A stretch of DNA of 64,000 nt from Gordonia effusa NBRC 100432 (GCF_000241305.1 NZ_BAEH01000073.1:1-64000), one strand, 5' to 3'. Shown: positions 28,943-38,421, counted from the first letter of the stretch. A program made the numbers and translations. The notes: generated by a model from the sequence alone, not told the origin.

Positions 28943-29389
28943 CTAGGTCGTGTGGACGATCAGGACATCATTCGACGCCTTGCGAGCAACATCCGCGGGT
29001 ACGGAACCGAGCAGTCGGCCGGCCAACGAGTTGAGGCCCCGGTTACCGACCACCAGCAGGTCGGCACTGGTGTCCTCGACGAGCTGCAGCAGCGCATCGA
29101 CCGGTGCACCCTTGACGGGGCGCAGCTGAACAACCTCGGCCCCCGCCTTGTTGGCGCGTTCGCGCGCACTGCGAAGGATCTCCTCCGTCGGCGCCGAGCC
29201 GTGGACCTGGTACGCGTCTTCCTTCAACACATCCGACATCGCATCGATGTCGCGGTGATCGTTCGGAAAATACGCGCAGGCGATGACCAGCGTGGCATCA
29301 CTGCCGGCAATGGCGCCAGCTCGCTCGACTGCCTTCAACGACGATTCGGAACCGTCGGTGCCGACGACGATCGTCTGGTATGCGCTCAT
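28943..29389 (-). CDS. Universal stress protein (UspA family)
   Basis: A 148-residue single-domain Usp resembling Rv1636 (TB15.3), which in mycobacteria binds cyclic AMP and ATP. The opening YQTIVVGTDGSESS and the nucleotide motif GNRGLNSLAGRLLGSVP (G-2X-G-9X-GS) are both intact, so nucleotide binding is expected. GGAGG lies 6 bases before the ATG. It is read away from helD and precedes nothing on its strand. Role: sensing or buffering nucleotides under stress. Confidence 0.93.
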   Translation of the reverse strand: MSAYQTIVVGTDGSESSLKAVERAGAIAGSDATLVIACAYFPNDHRDIDAMSDVLKEDAYQVHGSAPTEEILRSARERANKAGAEVVQLRPVKGAPVDALLQLVEDTSADLLVVGNRGLNSLAGRLLGSVPADVARKASNDVLIVHTT

Positions 29390-29525
29390 TGAATTCCCTC
29401 CAGAGGTAACAGAGCTTTAGAACAGGTCTGGCTAGTGAGATTAGTTTGCTTCAACAGAGTTTGGGTCACAATCGTGCCGATCGACACAGTTAGCCTGCTT
29501 ACAGTACTCGATGAAATGCGAGTTG

Positions 29526-31682
29526 TTACGAAATCCCGGCGGCATCCATACCGCGCAACTCCTTCTTCAGATCGGCGATCTCGTCACGGAGACGACCGGC
29601 AAGTTCGAACTGCAGGTCGCGGGCCGCCGACATCATCTGATCGGTTAGTTGCGACACCAGATCCGCCAATTCCGCGCGTGGCATCGCCGACACATCGCGT
29701 TTCTCGACAATGCCCGAGCTACCGCGCTTCGGTCCGTCTCCCTGCGCACGACGGCCTCGACTCGCGTTGCGACCCGATCCGCCCACGGCCACCGAATCGT
29801 CGTCGGCTTCGCGATATACCTGGTCGAGGATGTCGGCAATCTTCTTGCGCAAGGGTTTCGGGTCGACTCCCATCTTCTTGTTGTATTCGATCTGCTTTTC
29901 GCGGCGCCGTTCAGTTTCCTCAATGGCATTGCGCATCGAATCGGTGACTTTGTCGGCGTACATATGCACTTCACCGGACACGTTTCGCGCGGCGCGCCCG
30001 ATCGTCTGAATAAGCGAGGTAGTGCTACGCAGGAATCCTTCTTTGTCGGCGTCGAGTATGGCGACGAGCGATACCTCCGGAAGGTCGAGACCTTCCCGGA
30101 GGAGGTTGATACCGACGAGGACGTCGTAGTCACCGGCACGGAGTTGCCGAAGCAACTCCACGCGACGAAGCGTGTCGACTTCCGAATGCAGATACCGCAC
30201 CCGGATATCGAGTTCAAGCAGGTAATCGGTCAGGTCCTCGGACATCTTCTTGGTAAGCGTGGTGACCAAGACGCGTTCGTCGCGCTCGGTGCGTTCACGG
30301 ATTTCGTGAACGAGGTCATCGATCTGTCCCTTGGTGGGTTTGACCACCACCTGCGGGTCGAGCAGCCCGGTCGGCCGAATCACCTGCTCGACGAATTCGC
30401 CATTGGATTGACCCAATTCGTACGGCCCCGGCGTTGCCGACAGATAGACGGTCTGGCCGATGCGATCTACGAACTCATCCCACGTCAGCGGGCGGTTGTC
30501 GACCGCCGAAGGCAACCGGAAACCGAAATCGACAAGATTACGCTTCCGCGACATGTCACCCTCGTACATCGCCCCGATCTGGGGCACGGTGACATGGGAC
30601 TCGTCGATGACGAGCAGGAAGTCGTCGGGAAAATAGTCGATCAGCGTCGCGGGTGCCGTACCAGCGCCACGGCCATCGATATGGCGTGAGTAATTCTCAA
30701 TACCGGAGCAGAACCCGACTTGCCGCATCATTTCCAGGTCGTATGAGGTGCGCATACGTAGCCTCTGCGCCTCCAGCAACTTGCCCTTGTTCTCGAGTTC
30801 TTCGAGACGTTCGGCGAGTTCCGCCTCTATCGAACTCATTGCCTTTTCCATCCGTTCCGGCCCGGCAACGTAGTGCGTCGCCGGGAAGATCCGCAGCGAA
30901 TCCACTTGTCGCACAATATCTCCGGTCAGCGGATGCAGATAGTAGAGCGCCTCCACATCGTCGCCGAAGAACTCGATCCGGACGGCAAGCTCCTCGTAAG
31001 ACGGGATGATCTCCACGGTGTCGCCCCGTACCCGGAAACTGCCTCGGGTAAATGCGTGATCATTGCGGGTGTACTGCACGTCGACCAGCAACCGCAGGAG
31101 TGCGTCGCGATCGATTTGTTCGCCGACGGCCAATTCCACCGAACGATCCAAATATGACTGCGGCGTTCCGAGACCGTAGATACATGACACCGACGCGACC
31201 ACCACCACGTCTCGACGAGACAACAGACTCGACGTCGCGGAATGCCGCAGGCGCTCCACATCGTCATTGATGGACGAGTCCTTCTCGATATAGGTGTCGG
31301 TCTGGGCGATATACGCCTCGGGCTGATAGTAGTCGTAGTACGAGACGAAATACTCGACCGCGTTGTGCGGCAACATCTCTCGCAACTCGTTTGCGAGCTG
31401 AGCGGCGAGAGTCTTATTCGGCGCCATCACCAGAGTTGGCCGTTGCACTTTCTCAATGAGCCATGCGGTGGTCGCCGATTTTCCGGTGCCGGTGGCACCG
31501 AGCAGCACGATGTCACGCTCGCCCGCGGTGATGCGTCGTTCCAGATCGGCGATGGCCGTCGGCTGATCGCCTGCGGGCTCGTGCTCACTGACCACGTCGA
31601 ACCGCGCTTCGGTCCGTTCGATGTCGCCGATCGGACGAAACTCGGAGTGCGCGACGATCGGTTGCTCTGCTGCAAACGCCAT
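29526..31682 (-). CDS. uvrB: Excinuclease ABC subunit B
   Basis: Helicase-like damage-verification subunit of nucleotide excision repair, 718 residues. Walker A GATGTGKS lies about 62 residues in, the beta-hairpin region [10 protein letters not shown] follows, and the helicase motifs QTIGRAARN and the C-terminal UVR motif are present. The ATG at 31682 ([10 protein letters not shown]) is chosen. TACCCT ends 6 bases before it, so the mRNA probably starts at the A of the start codon, and no Shine-Dalgarno is seen. Confidence 0.97.
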   Translation of the reverse strand: MAFAAEQPIVAHSEFRPIGDIERTEARFDVVSEHEPAGDQPTAIADLERRITAGERDIVLLGATGTGKSATTAWLIEKVQRPTLVMAPNKTLAAQLANELREMLPHNAVEYFVSYYDYYQPEAYIAQTDTYIEKDSSINDDVERLRHSATSSLLSRRDVVVVASVSCIYGLGTPQSYLDRSVELAVGEQIDRDALLRLLVDVQYTRNDHAFTRGSFRVRGDTVEIIPSYEELAVRIEFFGDDVEALYYLHPLTGDIVRQVDSLRIFPATHYVAGPERMEKAMSSIEAELAERLEELENKGKLLEAQRLRMRTSYDLEMMRQVGFCSGIENYSRHIDGRGAGTAPATLIDYFPDDFLLVIDESHVTVPQIGAMYEGDMSRKRNLVDFGFRLPSAVDNRPLTWDEFVDRIGQTVYLSATPGPYELGQSNGEFVEQVIRPTGLLDPQVVVKPTKGQIDDLVHEIRERTERDERVLVTTLTKKMSEDLTDYLLELDIRVRYLHSEVDTLRRVELLRQLRAGDYDVLVGINLLREGLDLPEVSLVAILDADKEGFLRSTTSLIQTIGRAARNVSGEVHMYADKVTDSMRNAIEETERRREKQIEYNKKMGVDPKPLRKKIADILDQVYREADDDSVAVGGSGRNASRGRRAQGDGPKRGSSGIVEKRDVSAMPRAELADLVSQLTDQMMSAARDLQFELAGRLRDEIADLKKELRGMDAAGIS

Positions 31683-31688
31683 GACCAC

Positions 31689-31711
31689 AGGGTAGCCGCG
31701 GCCTATGACAA
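31689..31711 (-). promoter_or_regulatory. Degenerate PafBC-type promoter of uvrB
   Basis: Minus strand: TTGTCATAG (31711-31703), 8 bases, TACCCT (31694-31689), then 6 bases to the uvrB ATG. Seven of nine bases match the RecA-NDp element, the spacing is exact and the -10 is placed for a leaderless message. Confidence 0.55.
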
Positions 31712-31803
31712 CACTCCCGATCGGCGTAACGTCAGGATCGGCTGGCAGCACATGCGCCACGACTACATCGAAATTCAGTCGGGGTCACCTCACCGAGGTT
31801 TCA

Positions 31804-32331
31804 ATGTTCACTCAACTCAATGCTCGCCGAGTTCTCACCCGTCTCGTGGCCATCGTCGCCACGACCGCGGGCCTCGCGGCCGGCGCCACCGCGGTCGCGC
31901 CCACGGCTTCGGCCGCGACTCCCGCAGCGCTCGGCATCCACGGCGATATGGTCATCGGCAACTTCCATTCGCTACGAATTGACGCGGTAGGAGTTCGCAC
32001 CGCAACCGGAAACACCACCGGAACCTACCGTGCCCAGGTACTCAATGGCTCAGGACCGATCGGCGTCGAATTCCTCGGCCCGGTTACCTGCATATATGTC
32101 CGTGGCAACGTCGCATCACTGGTCTATCCGATCCGGGCGGTAGTCCCGTTGGGCGAGCCGGGCGGGCTGACGAACGCCTACGCCATCCAGGTAACCGTGC
32201 GCAAGGGACCAAATAATCGCGGCAGCAAGGTCGGCTTGATGGGGCCGCTACCTACCAATAGCTTCCGAGGCTGCTCCCCTGCTGCGACTCCCTTCGCGTT
32301 CGTCGGCACCATCGTCACTTATGGAGGTTGA
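31804..32331 (+). CDS. Secreted hypothetical protein
   Basis: A 175-residue protein with a clear Sec signal peptide: basic start (NARRVLTRL), hydrophobic core and a cleavage site after TASA near residue 37. The mature part has two cysteines (PVTCIYV and FRGCSP) that could form one disulfide, and it looks beta-rich. I do not recognise the family; it resembles small secreted proteins common in mycolate actinobacteria. GAGG lies just before the ATG. It diverges from uvrB. Confidence 0.75.
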   Translation: MFTQLNARRVLTRLVAIVATTAGLAAGATAVAPTASAATPAALGIHGDMVIGNFHSLRIDAVGVRTATGNTTGTYRAQVLNGSGPIGVEFLGPVTCIYVRGNVASLVYPIRAVVPLGEPGGLTNAYAIQVTVRKGPNNRGSKVGLMGPLPTNSFRGCSPAATPFAFVGTIVTYGG

Positions 32332-32418
32332 CCAACTCGCCTGTGCGAACTCGCCGAATGCGCGATGATAGGCGGCACAGCCCACATAACTCAATGATTG
32401 CCCCGAAGGGACTTCCCG

Positions 32419-32862
32419 ATGGATGACCAGCCCACTGTCACCCGTCGTCGATTCGTTGCCGGAACCGGTGTAGCCGTCGGCGTTACGGCCGTCGCGCTGG
32501 CCGTATCTTCTTGCGGCAGTGACGATTCCGAATCGACGACCACCAGCGACACCCAAGCGTCACCACCCAGCACTAGCGCGGCGGCAGGGGTCCTAGCCCC
32601 ACTCGCCGACGTTCCGGTCGGCGGCGGAATCATCGTCGGCGACACTGTTCTCACCCAAGCGACGGCCGGCAAGGTCGCCGGCTTTTCGGCGACCTGCACC
32701 CATTCCGGCTGCAAACTGAGCGGCGTCACCGATGGCAAGATCGACTGTCCCTGTCACGGCAGCAAATTCAATCTCGACGGCACGGTCGCCAATGGCCCGG
32801 CGAAAACCTCGCTGCCCGCGGTAGCCGTCCAAGTCACCGGCGGCAACGTCGTCAAGGCGTAA
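32419..32862 (+). CDS. Tat-exported Rieske [2Fe-2S] lipoprotein
   Basis: A 147-residue iron-sulfur lipoprotein. A twin-arginine motif TRRRFVAG is followed by a lipobox ending at Cys32 (LAVSSC), then a Ser/Thr-rich linker. The Rieske domain has CTHSGC (93-98) and CPCHGS (110-115): two Cys and two His cluster ligands plus the two extra Cys that form the bc1-type disulfide. An electron-transfer role at the outer face of the membrane is likely, partner unknown. I prefer ATG 32419 with GAAGGGA upstream over an earlier TTG. Confidence 0.9.
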   Translation: MDDQPTVTRRRFVAGTGVAVGVTAVALAVSSCGSDDSESTTTSDTQASPPSTSAAAGVLAPLADVPVGGGIIVGDTVLTQATAGKVAGFSATCTHSGCKLSGVTDGKIDCPCHGSKFNLDGTVANGPAKTSLPAVAVQVTGGNVVKA

Positions 32863-32885
32863 CGCAGCGATGGTATGTGTAATGA

Positions 32886-33413
32886 ATGAGCAGCGACCTC
32901 CACCCGCCCAAGCGTGAGGTGTTCGACGTCCCCGCATCGACAAACACCGACAACAAAGGTTTCGTCCGCCCGGTCGAACAATACGGGCAGACCGACTTCG
33001 GCTTGTATATGTCGCGCACCGCGGACCATCCCCGCTTCTCCCACTTAGAGAGCTGGCTTCTACCCTCACTCGGACTGCGCGCCAGCATCTTTCACTTCGT
33101 TCACGGCCATCGCACCGGTCAGCGTCTCTATCTCGACGTCGGGCGATTCGCCGGACCCGACACAGCCGGACGGTGGCACGCCGAAGATTGGTATCTCGAT
33201 CTGGTCGACGTTCCCGGCGCACCGCTCGAACTCATCGACATCGATGAGATTTTTGATGCCCACGCAGCGAACTTTCTGACCACGACGCAATGCGAAGAGG
33301 CCGTCCAGATAGCGACACGAGCGTTGGTCGGCGCGGCAGCGCATGGCGACGACGTTCAAGCTTGGCTCGACGACGAGGTCGGCGAGAAGATGACCTGGCT
33401 CGACAGAAAATAG
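32886..33413 (+). CDS. DUF402 family protein
   Basis: A 175-residue protein with a DUF402 (FomD-like) domain. Central motifs GRWHAEDWYLDLVDV and LELIDIDEIFDAH provide the acidic residues that bind metal and phosphate in characterised relatives, which hydrolyse nucleoside di- or cytidylyl-phosphates. Substrate here is unknown. It matches the position of Rv1632c, between uvrB and coaE. Next gene downstream is the SNF2 helicase. Confidence 0.82.
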   Translation: MSSDLHPPKREVFDVPASTNTDNKGFVRPVEQYGQTDFGLYMSRTADHPRFSHLESWLLPSLGLRASIFHFVHGHRTGQRLYLDVGRFAGPDTAGRWHAEDWYLDLVDVPGAPLELIDIDEIFDAHAANFLTTTQCEEAVQIATRALVGAAAHGDDVQAWLDDEVGEKMTWLDRK

Positions 33414-33495
33414 CTAGGCCGGGAACATTTTCCGTGCGGCGTGCGTTGCAGAACCGCCACGCCGCACAAGAACCGCATTTCACCGGAGGTCCCCC

Positions 33496-35295
33496 CTGCC
33501 TTCTCCACAGGCCACCTATCTACCCGACCGACATGCTTTTGCACTATGGTCGACGCCCGGTTCAGCCAAACTGACCGACGTCGACGAAACAATCTCCCTC
33601 GCCATCCCCGGCTTCGGGGACGACGCATCAGGACTGCGTATTCGATCGACCGAGGTTGACTGCCGGATTATCGAGCCCGCCGACCTGAGCGGCATCGCCG
33701 CCAGCGAGCCATCCGCGTCACTACGCGCGTGGCAGACGCTAGTCACCGACATCGAAGCAGATGTCCCGCTGCCCGTTGCCGCGCACGCTGTCCCCGACGC
33801 ACTCGGAAACTCGATCACCACAGCCGACTTCGCCACGACAACGCTGCGCGACACCATCGAGCTGGGCGCCACACTCGACGATCAGCTCGGCGCCACGCTG
33901 CGCGGCTACCAGGTTCGCGGCGTCGGCTTCCTGCTGGACGCGGTGGACACCTTCGATGGAGCGGTACTCGCGGACGAAATGGGCCTGGGTAAGACGCTGC
34001 AAGCCATCGCATTCCTCGTCCACCAGTCGATGCGACTGTCGTCGACGGCGCTGGTCGTATGCCCGACGTCTCTCGTGACCAACTGGCTGCGCGAGATCAA
34101 CCACTTTGCTCCCCAACTCAATCCGAGTGCATATCGCGGTGGGGAACTCGAGGTCCCCGACGATTGCGCCGTCGTTGTCACCGGTTACCCAACGCTGCGC
34201 GGACATCATTCGACGCTCGCGCAACGACACTGGTCGACGACGATTTTCGACGAGGCGCAGTTTCTCAAGAATCACCGCACGCAAGTGTCCAAGGCAGCGC
34301 GCGCCCTGGACAGCGACGCCCGAATAGCGCTGACCGGCACACCCGTCGAGAATCATCTCGACGAATTATGGTCGCTACTCAACCTTGTTGCCCGGCAACA
34401 ATTTTCGAACCGCGCTCTCTTTCGACGGCGCTTCACTCTGCCCATCGGCCAAGGGTCGCCCGACGCCATGCGCCGAATGCGCGCGACGATCGCGCCAATC
34501 GTGTTGGGTCGCAACAAGACCCAAGTGGCAGCCAGCCTACCCGCCAAGTTACATACCGATGTCGTCTGCGATCTCACCGACGAACAGGCAACGCGCTACG
34601 ATCAACTACTCAATGCCGCAATCGATGAGGGCTTCGGCCACGGCACACAACGGCACGGCCGAATTCTGGCGACTCTCACGCGTCTCAAACAGGTCTGCAA
34701 CCACCCGGCGCTCGCCGCCACCGCGCCGACATGGCAGGTCGACCAACTTATCGGACGTTCCGGAAAACTCGACACCTGCACCGAAATCGTCGGCGCGAAT
34801 CTCGAAAATGATTCCCCCACAATAATCTTCACGCAGTATCGAGAGGCGGGCGAACTGCTGTGTGCACATCTCGCCGAACTGTTCGGCGTCGCCGTGCCGT
34901 TTCTCCACGGCGGTCTTCGCCAATCTGTCCGCGACTCGATCGTGGACGACTACCAATCCGGTCGCGGCGCCGGTCTGTTGGTCGCGAGCCTCAAGGCCGC
35001 CGGCACCGGCCTCACCTTGACTCGCGCCGCAGACGTCATTCACTTCGACCGCTGGTGGAATCCCGCCGTTCAAGCGCAGGCATCTGATCGCGTTCACCGC
35101 ATCGGCCAAACCCGAACGGTCACCATCACAACGTTGAATACCGCAGGCACCATCGAGGAACATATCGCCGCGATGCACGAACGGAAATCCGCACTGACCC
35201 TCGATTCCGATGCTTCGGCACTGTCAGCGCTGACCGCGCTGTCCGACGAAGGACTGATCGATATTCTGCGCAGGACACGCGACGAGGAGGCCTGA
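33496..35295 (+). CDS. SNF2-family DEAD/DEAH helicase, apparent CUG start
   Basis: Superfamily 2 ATP-dependent DNA translocase, 599 residues. Walker A DEMGLGKT is at 160-167, the DEAQ box in FDEAQFLKN, and motif VI in DRVHRIGQT. The first ATG/GTG/TTG in frame is 33943, which would remove the conserved LRGYQVRGVGFLLDA segment before Walker A. The frame is open back to a stop at 33415, and the only start with a good Shine-Dalgarno is CTG 33496, 5 bases after GGAGGT. The alternative is a sequencing error in the C6 run just before it. The stop overlaps the SWIM gene start by 1 bp. Confidence 0.85.
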   Translation: MPSPQATYLPDRHAFALWSTPGSAKLTDVDETISLAIPGFGDDASGLRIRSTEVDCRIIEPADLSGIAASEPSASLRAWQTLVTDIEADVPLPVAAHAVPDALGNSITTADFATTTLRDTIELGATLDDQLGATLRGYQVRGVGFLLDAVDTFDGAVLADEMGLGKTLQAIAFLVHQSMRLSSTALVVCPTSLVTNWLREINHFAPQLNPSAYRGGELEVPDDCAVVVTGYPTLRGHHSTLAQRHWSTTIFDEAQFLKNHRTQVSKAARALDSDARIALTGTPVENHLDELWSLLNLVARQQFSNRALFRRRFTLPIGQGSPDAMRRMRATIAPIVLGRNKTQVAASLPAKLHTDVVCDLTDEQATRYDQLLNAAIDEGFGHGTQRHGRILATLTRLKQVCNHPALAATAPTWQVDQLIGRSGKLDTCTEIVGANLENDSPTIIFTQYREAGELLCAHLAELFGVAVPFLHGGLRQSVRDSIVDDYQSGRGAGLLVASLKAAGTGLTLTRAADVIHFDRWWNPAVQAQASDRVHRIGQTRTVTITTLNTAGTIEEHIAAMHERKSALTLDSDASALSALTALSDEGLIDILRRTRDEEA

Positions 35296-35834
35296 TGAAC
35301 GAATTCGGTTATACGGCTTGGGGGATGGACTTTCTGCGGCTTGCCGAGCCCCTGTCGACGAATCGACCCGAGCCGATGTTGCCGCGAGCACGGAGCATCG
35401 CTCGCAACGGCTGTGTCACAGTGTCATTCGACGGACGGGAAGCACGCGCGACGGTCCATCGTGGATCCGAGGCGTCGGTGGTCAGTGTGGAATTCGGTCC
35501 AATGACGCGTGAGTTGACTTTGGCCATAGCCGATCTCGCCGTGGCATCGCGAGGGCCGAGCGAAGACAACCATCGCGCACTCAACACGGCTGGACGGTCC
35601 ACGGCTCCGACAATCATAGGATCGGATTGTTCGTGCCGGGCGCGCTCGCCGCGGTGCCTCCATTTATTGGCGGTACTTTACGAAGTCGCCAGGCAGGTAG
35701 ATGACACACCCGCACTCGCACTCACCCTGCAGGGCTATGGGCAGGGCACAGACAATGCCGCGTCGGAAAGCATGCCGGTATCGAAGTGGCTGTCGATCAA
35801 CGAGATCGATCCGCGTACGTTCTATGAGGTGTGA
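35295..35834 (+). CDS. SWIM zinc-finger protein, SNF2 partner
   Basis: A 179-residue protein with a CxC...CxH SWIM zinc finger: Cys112, Cys114, Cys121 and His123. In bacteria SWIM proteins are typically encoded beside or fused to SNF2 helicases and are thought to guide them to DNA or protein targets. The ATG overlaps the helicase TGA by one base, supporting a joint complex. Apart from the finger the sequence is not one I recognise. Confidence 0.82.
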   Translation: MNEFGYTAWGMDFLRLAEPLSTNRPEPMLPRARSIARNGCVTVSFDGREARATVHRGSEASVVSVEFGPMTRELTLAIADLAVASRGPSEDNHRALNTAGRSTAPTIIGSDCSCRARSPRCLHLLAVLYEVARQVDDTPALALTLQGYGQGTDNAASESMPVSKWLSINEIDPRTFYEV

Positions 35835-37022
35835 CTACTCCCGACCGACTTTCCACGCGCCTACCCGCAGATATGCCTCGTCGAACCACGGTTCTTTCGC
35901 CGCCGTGTAGGCGTCACCGTCGCCATCGGCGGCGGCGAGTGCTTCTCGTTTGATCTCCTCGTACTCGGCGCGCGCTAGCGGATCGTCGATCAACCAGTCG
36001 CGAAAGTCGAGTGCGAAACGCTGGCCCGGCGATCCCGCTGCCCGAATGTGTACGTTGACCGGGCGGCCCGGATCGGCTGAGCCGTGAAAACGCTTGGCCC
36101 ACAACAGTGGATCGATGATCTGAGTTTCCGGATCAGCCTTCGGACGGTCCGACCGCACCTCCTCGATGCGGGGAAAACCACCGTCGGCGAGCAGGTCGGC
36201 AAATTGATCGGCGACGTCGAGGTCGGCGACACTCACTTGAATATCGATCGTTGGCTTGGCGTCCAGGCCGGCAACCGCCGTTGAACCGATGTGATCAATC
36301 GCGATTGCCTTGTCGCCGAGGAGGGCCCACAAGCGGTTGACAATCTTTCGGCCTGCCGCTGCCCACGTGGGGTCCGCGACATCTAGGCGAATAGGGCCAC
36401 GCACCACACGCCGTTCGACGACGTTGCGCGCAAATGGCGCAAGGCGCTCGTCCCATAGCGCAGCCGCCGCAGCGGCCAAATCCGCTGGAGAGCCAGAATT
36501 CTCCAGCCAAGCATCGGCGACCTCGCGGCGTTGCGCTTCGGTAGCCTGCGCGGCGATCCGGGCGCGGGCATCGGCCTCGTCAAGGCCGCGCGACGTCGTG
36601 AGTCGGTGAATACGCACCTCTTCGTCGGCGTCCACCACCACAACGGCGTGAAAGAACGGGGCCGTGTGATTCTCTACCAGCAGCGGAATATCTTGCACCA
36701 CAATCGCATCGCTCGGAGCTGCGGTCAGCAATTCTTGGGTGCGCGCGCCAACGAGAGGATGGGTGATCGCGTTGAGCTTCCCGCGCTGTTCCTCATCGAC
36801 GAACGCCTTAGCGGCCAACGCGGGACGATTCAACGAACCGTCATCACTCACGATGTCGTCGCCGAATGCCTCGACAAGCGCCGTGAGTCCCGCACTGCCC
36901 GGCTCGACCACTTCGCGCGCGATCTTATCCGCGTCGATCAGATATGCACCGCGCTCGGTGAACGTCTTGGCCACTGTCGATTTGCCCGCACCGATTCCGC
37001 CGGTCAGCCCTACCCTGATCAC
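35835..37022 (-). CDS. coaE: Dephospho-CoA kinase fused to a GrpB (UPF0157) domain
   Basis: Last step of coenzyme A synthesis. The N-terminal 200 residues form the kinase, with P-loop GGIGAGKS at 8-15. Residues about 215-390 form a GrpB/UPF0157 nucleotidyltransferase-fold domain, with HIGSTAVAGLDAKPTIDIQV as its core. This fusion is typical of Mycobacteriales (compare Rv1631). The function of the GrpB half is not established. GTG start. It converges on the SWIM gene, the two ends being adjacent. Confidence 0.95.
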   Translation of the reverse strand: MIRVGLTGGIGAGKSTVAKTFTERGAYLIDADKIAREVVEPGSAGLTALVEAFGDDIVSDDGSLNRPALAAKAFVDEEQRGKLNAITHPLVGARTQELLTAAPSDAIVVQDIPLLVENHTAPFFHAVVVVDADEEVRIHRLTTSRGLDEADARARIAAQATEAQRREVADAWLENSGSPADLAAAAAALWDERLAPFARNVVERRVVRGPIRLDVADPTWAAAGRKIVNRLWALLGDKAIAIDHIGSTAVAGLDAKPTIDIQVSVADLDVADQFADLLADGGFPRIEEVRSDRPKADPETQIIDPLLWAKRFHGSADPGRPVNVHIRAAGSPGQRFALDFRDWLIDDPLARAEYEEIKREALAAADGDGDAYTAAKEPWFDEAYLRVGAWKVGRE

Positions 37023-37112
37023 CGGTCCAGTCTGACAAATCTCTCGGCTACACCGTCGCCCACCCCACTCTTACCGCCTGTGGCGGGCGATGTCGCCGGG
37101 TACGTTGGCATC

Positions 37113-37208
37113 ATGCCCTTCCCACCTAGCCCGACGATGTCGGTGACTCTGCGTTGGCAGCATCATTGTGTGGCGAGCGTTTCGACGAAGACCGGCCGCC
37201 AGCTGTGA
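37113..37208 (+). CDS. Possible 31-codon leaderless upstream reading frame
   Basis: ATG 37113 lies 6 bases after TACGTT (37101-37106), the spacing of leaderless actinobacterial messages. The frame runs 31 codons and its TGA overlaps the GTG at 37205 of the DUF2332 gene (GTGA). It may only serve to bring ribosomes to that gene. The peptide has no recognisable features, and coding is unproven. Confidence 0.3.
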   Translation: MPFPPSPTMSVTLRWQHHCVASVSTKTGRQL

Positions 37209-38293
37209 CTACCGCGAACGAACTGGTCGCCGCCGAGGTCCGCATGCAAGGCAAGGCATGCGGCAATCTCGGATCACCGCTGTACCGCCAGTTGATGGAG
37301 GCCGCCGCAACCGACGCGGAAGCAGGCGGCATCATCGCCGATATCCTCGCACCGCTCGCATTCGAGCCGACTGGTTCGGCAATCACCTTGCGACTCTTCG
37401 GCGCGATGCACCGGCTCGCACTGGCCGGCCGCGCACCTGATCTGGCCCGCGCGTATCCCAGCTGCGGCGGTGATCCGGCCGGTGTTACGCCTCGCGACCT
37501 TTGGGAGGCCTTCGAAAGCACCTGTCGCACAATGCAGTCCGAGATCACCGGCCGCCTCAATCAGGCGCCGCAGACCAATGAGGTCGGCCGGAGCGCGGCC
37601 CTACGCGGCGCACTCGACATCGTTGCCGCCGCCGCTCCACTACCGATCCGCCTCGTCGAGATCGGAGCCTCGGCGGGACTCAACCTGCTAGTCGACCACT
37701 TCGCACTTCGCTGGCCTGGCGGTTCACGCGGGCCACTGACGTCGCCCGTCCGGCTCGACGACGCGTGGACGGGAAACACGCCGCCCGAAGGAGACCTGCT
37801 GATCGTCGATCGTCTCGGATGTGACATCAATCCGCTCGATGCGACCGCCCCCGACGACGCGCTGTCCTTACAGTCATTTGTCTGGCCGGACCAGACGACC
37901 CGCTTGGAGCGGCTGCGCGGCGCACTCGATATCGCCTCTACCACAACGATCTCCGTGCGACCGGAGTCTGCTGACTCGTTCCTCGCGGCAATCGAGCCCA
38001 GTCCCGGTGTACTCACCGTAATCTCACATTCGGTGATGTGGCAGTACCTGCCTGACGACGTGCGCGCGGCAGCGTCCGACCAACTCGGCCGACTCGCGGC
38101 GGCCGCCACTCCAGACGCGCCGATCGCTCATATCGGTCTCGAACCGCCTCGCACCTCCGACGACTCCGATGTCGATTACCGAGCGGCGCGACGTCACGGC
38201 GGCTTTGTCATCACTGCCGGCTGCGCTCCGCACTTCTCAGATCGTGTCGTCGGATACTGTCCACCCCACGGCCCGCCGGCACATTGGCTGTAG
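37205..38293 (+). CDS. DUF2332 family protein
   Basis: A protein of about 362 residues of the DUF2332 family, common in actinobacteria and of unknown function. The family opening GSPLYRQL is about 26 residues in from GTG 37205. LVEIGASAGLNLLVD resembles a nucleotide- or SAM-binding loop, and a C-terminal GYCPPHGPPAHWL closes the domain. An alternative TTG at 37154 would add 17 residues. I favour 37205 because it overlaps the upstream short frame and matches the family length before SPLY. Confidence 0.82.
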   Translation: MTTANELVAAEVRMQGKACGNLGSPLYRQLMEAAATDAEAGGIIADILAPLAFEPTGSAITLRLFGAMHRLALAGRAPDLARAYPSCGGDPAGVTPRDLWEAFESTCRTMQSEITGRLNQAPQTNEVGRSAALRGALDIVAAAAPLPIRLVEIGASAGLNLLVDHFALRWPGGSRGPLTSPVRLDDAWTGNTPPEGDLLIVDRLGCDINPLDATAPDDALSLQSFVWPDQTTRLERLRGALDIASTTTISVRPESADSFLAAIEPSPGVLTVISHSVMWQYLPDDVRAAASDQLGRLAAAATPDAPIAHIGLEPPRTSDDSDVDYRAARRHGGFVITAGCAPHFSDRVVGYCPPHGPPAHWL

Positions 38294-38300
38294 TCGAGCC

Positions 38301-38369
38301 GCTACCCCACAGCTGAATCGACGTACACGACAATTATTGTCGCGAAAGGTGGAATTTCTGTGGGGCAGC
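38301..38369. repeat. Nested inverted repeats after the DUF2332 gene
   Basis: CCCCACAG (38305-38312) pairs with CTGTGGGG (38358-38365), and three further bases on each side pair across one mismatch. Between them CGACAATTATTGTCG (38328-38342) is a perfect 15-bp palindrome with a central T. It may be a terminator for the plus-strand gene or a regulator site; the AT-rich inner palindrome looks like an operator. Confidence 0.5.
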
Positions 38370-38383
38370 CAGCGCATAGCAAA

Positions 38384-38421
38384 AGAACAGCTCCCCGATC
38401 CATAGACCGGGGAGCTGTTCT
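38384..38421 (-). terminator. Intrinsic terminator of rpsA
   Basis: A perfect 14-bp stem (AGAACAGCTCCCCG with its complement) and 10-base loop lie 24 bp past the rpsA stop. In the rpsA RNA the stem is followed by TTTTGC, giving a short U-run, so termination of the minus-strand transcript is well supported. Confidence 0.85.

Noticed and set aside
33414-33495. DUF402-SNF2 fusion protein
   Set aside because: A TAG ends the DUF402 frame at 33411-33413, and a second stop in the helicase frame follows at 33415, so the two are separate genes.
37023-37045. TTGTCAGAC upstream of coaE as another PafBC motif
   Set aside because: Only a partial upstream element, and no TAnnnT at the required 8-bp distance before the gene start.
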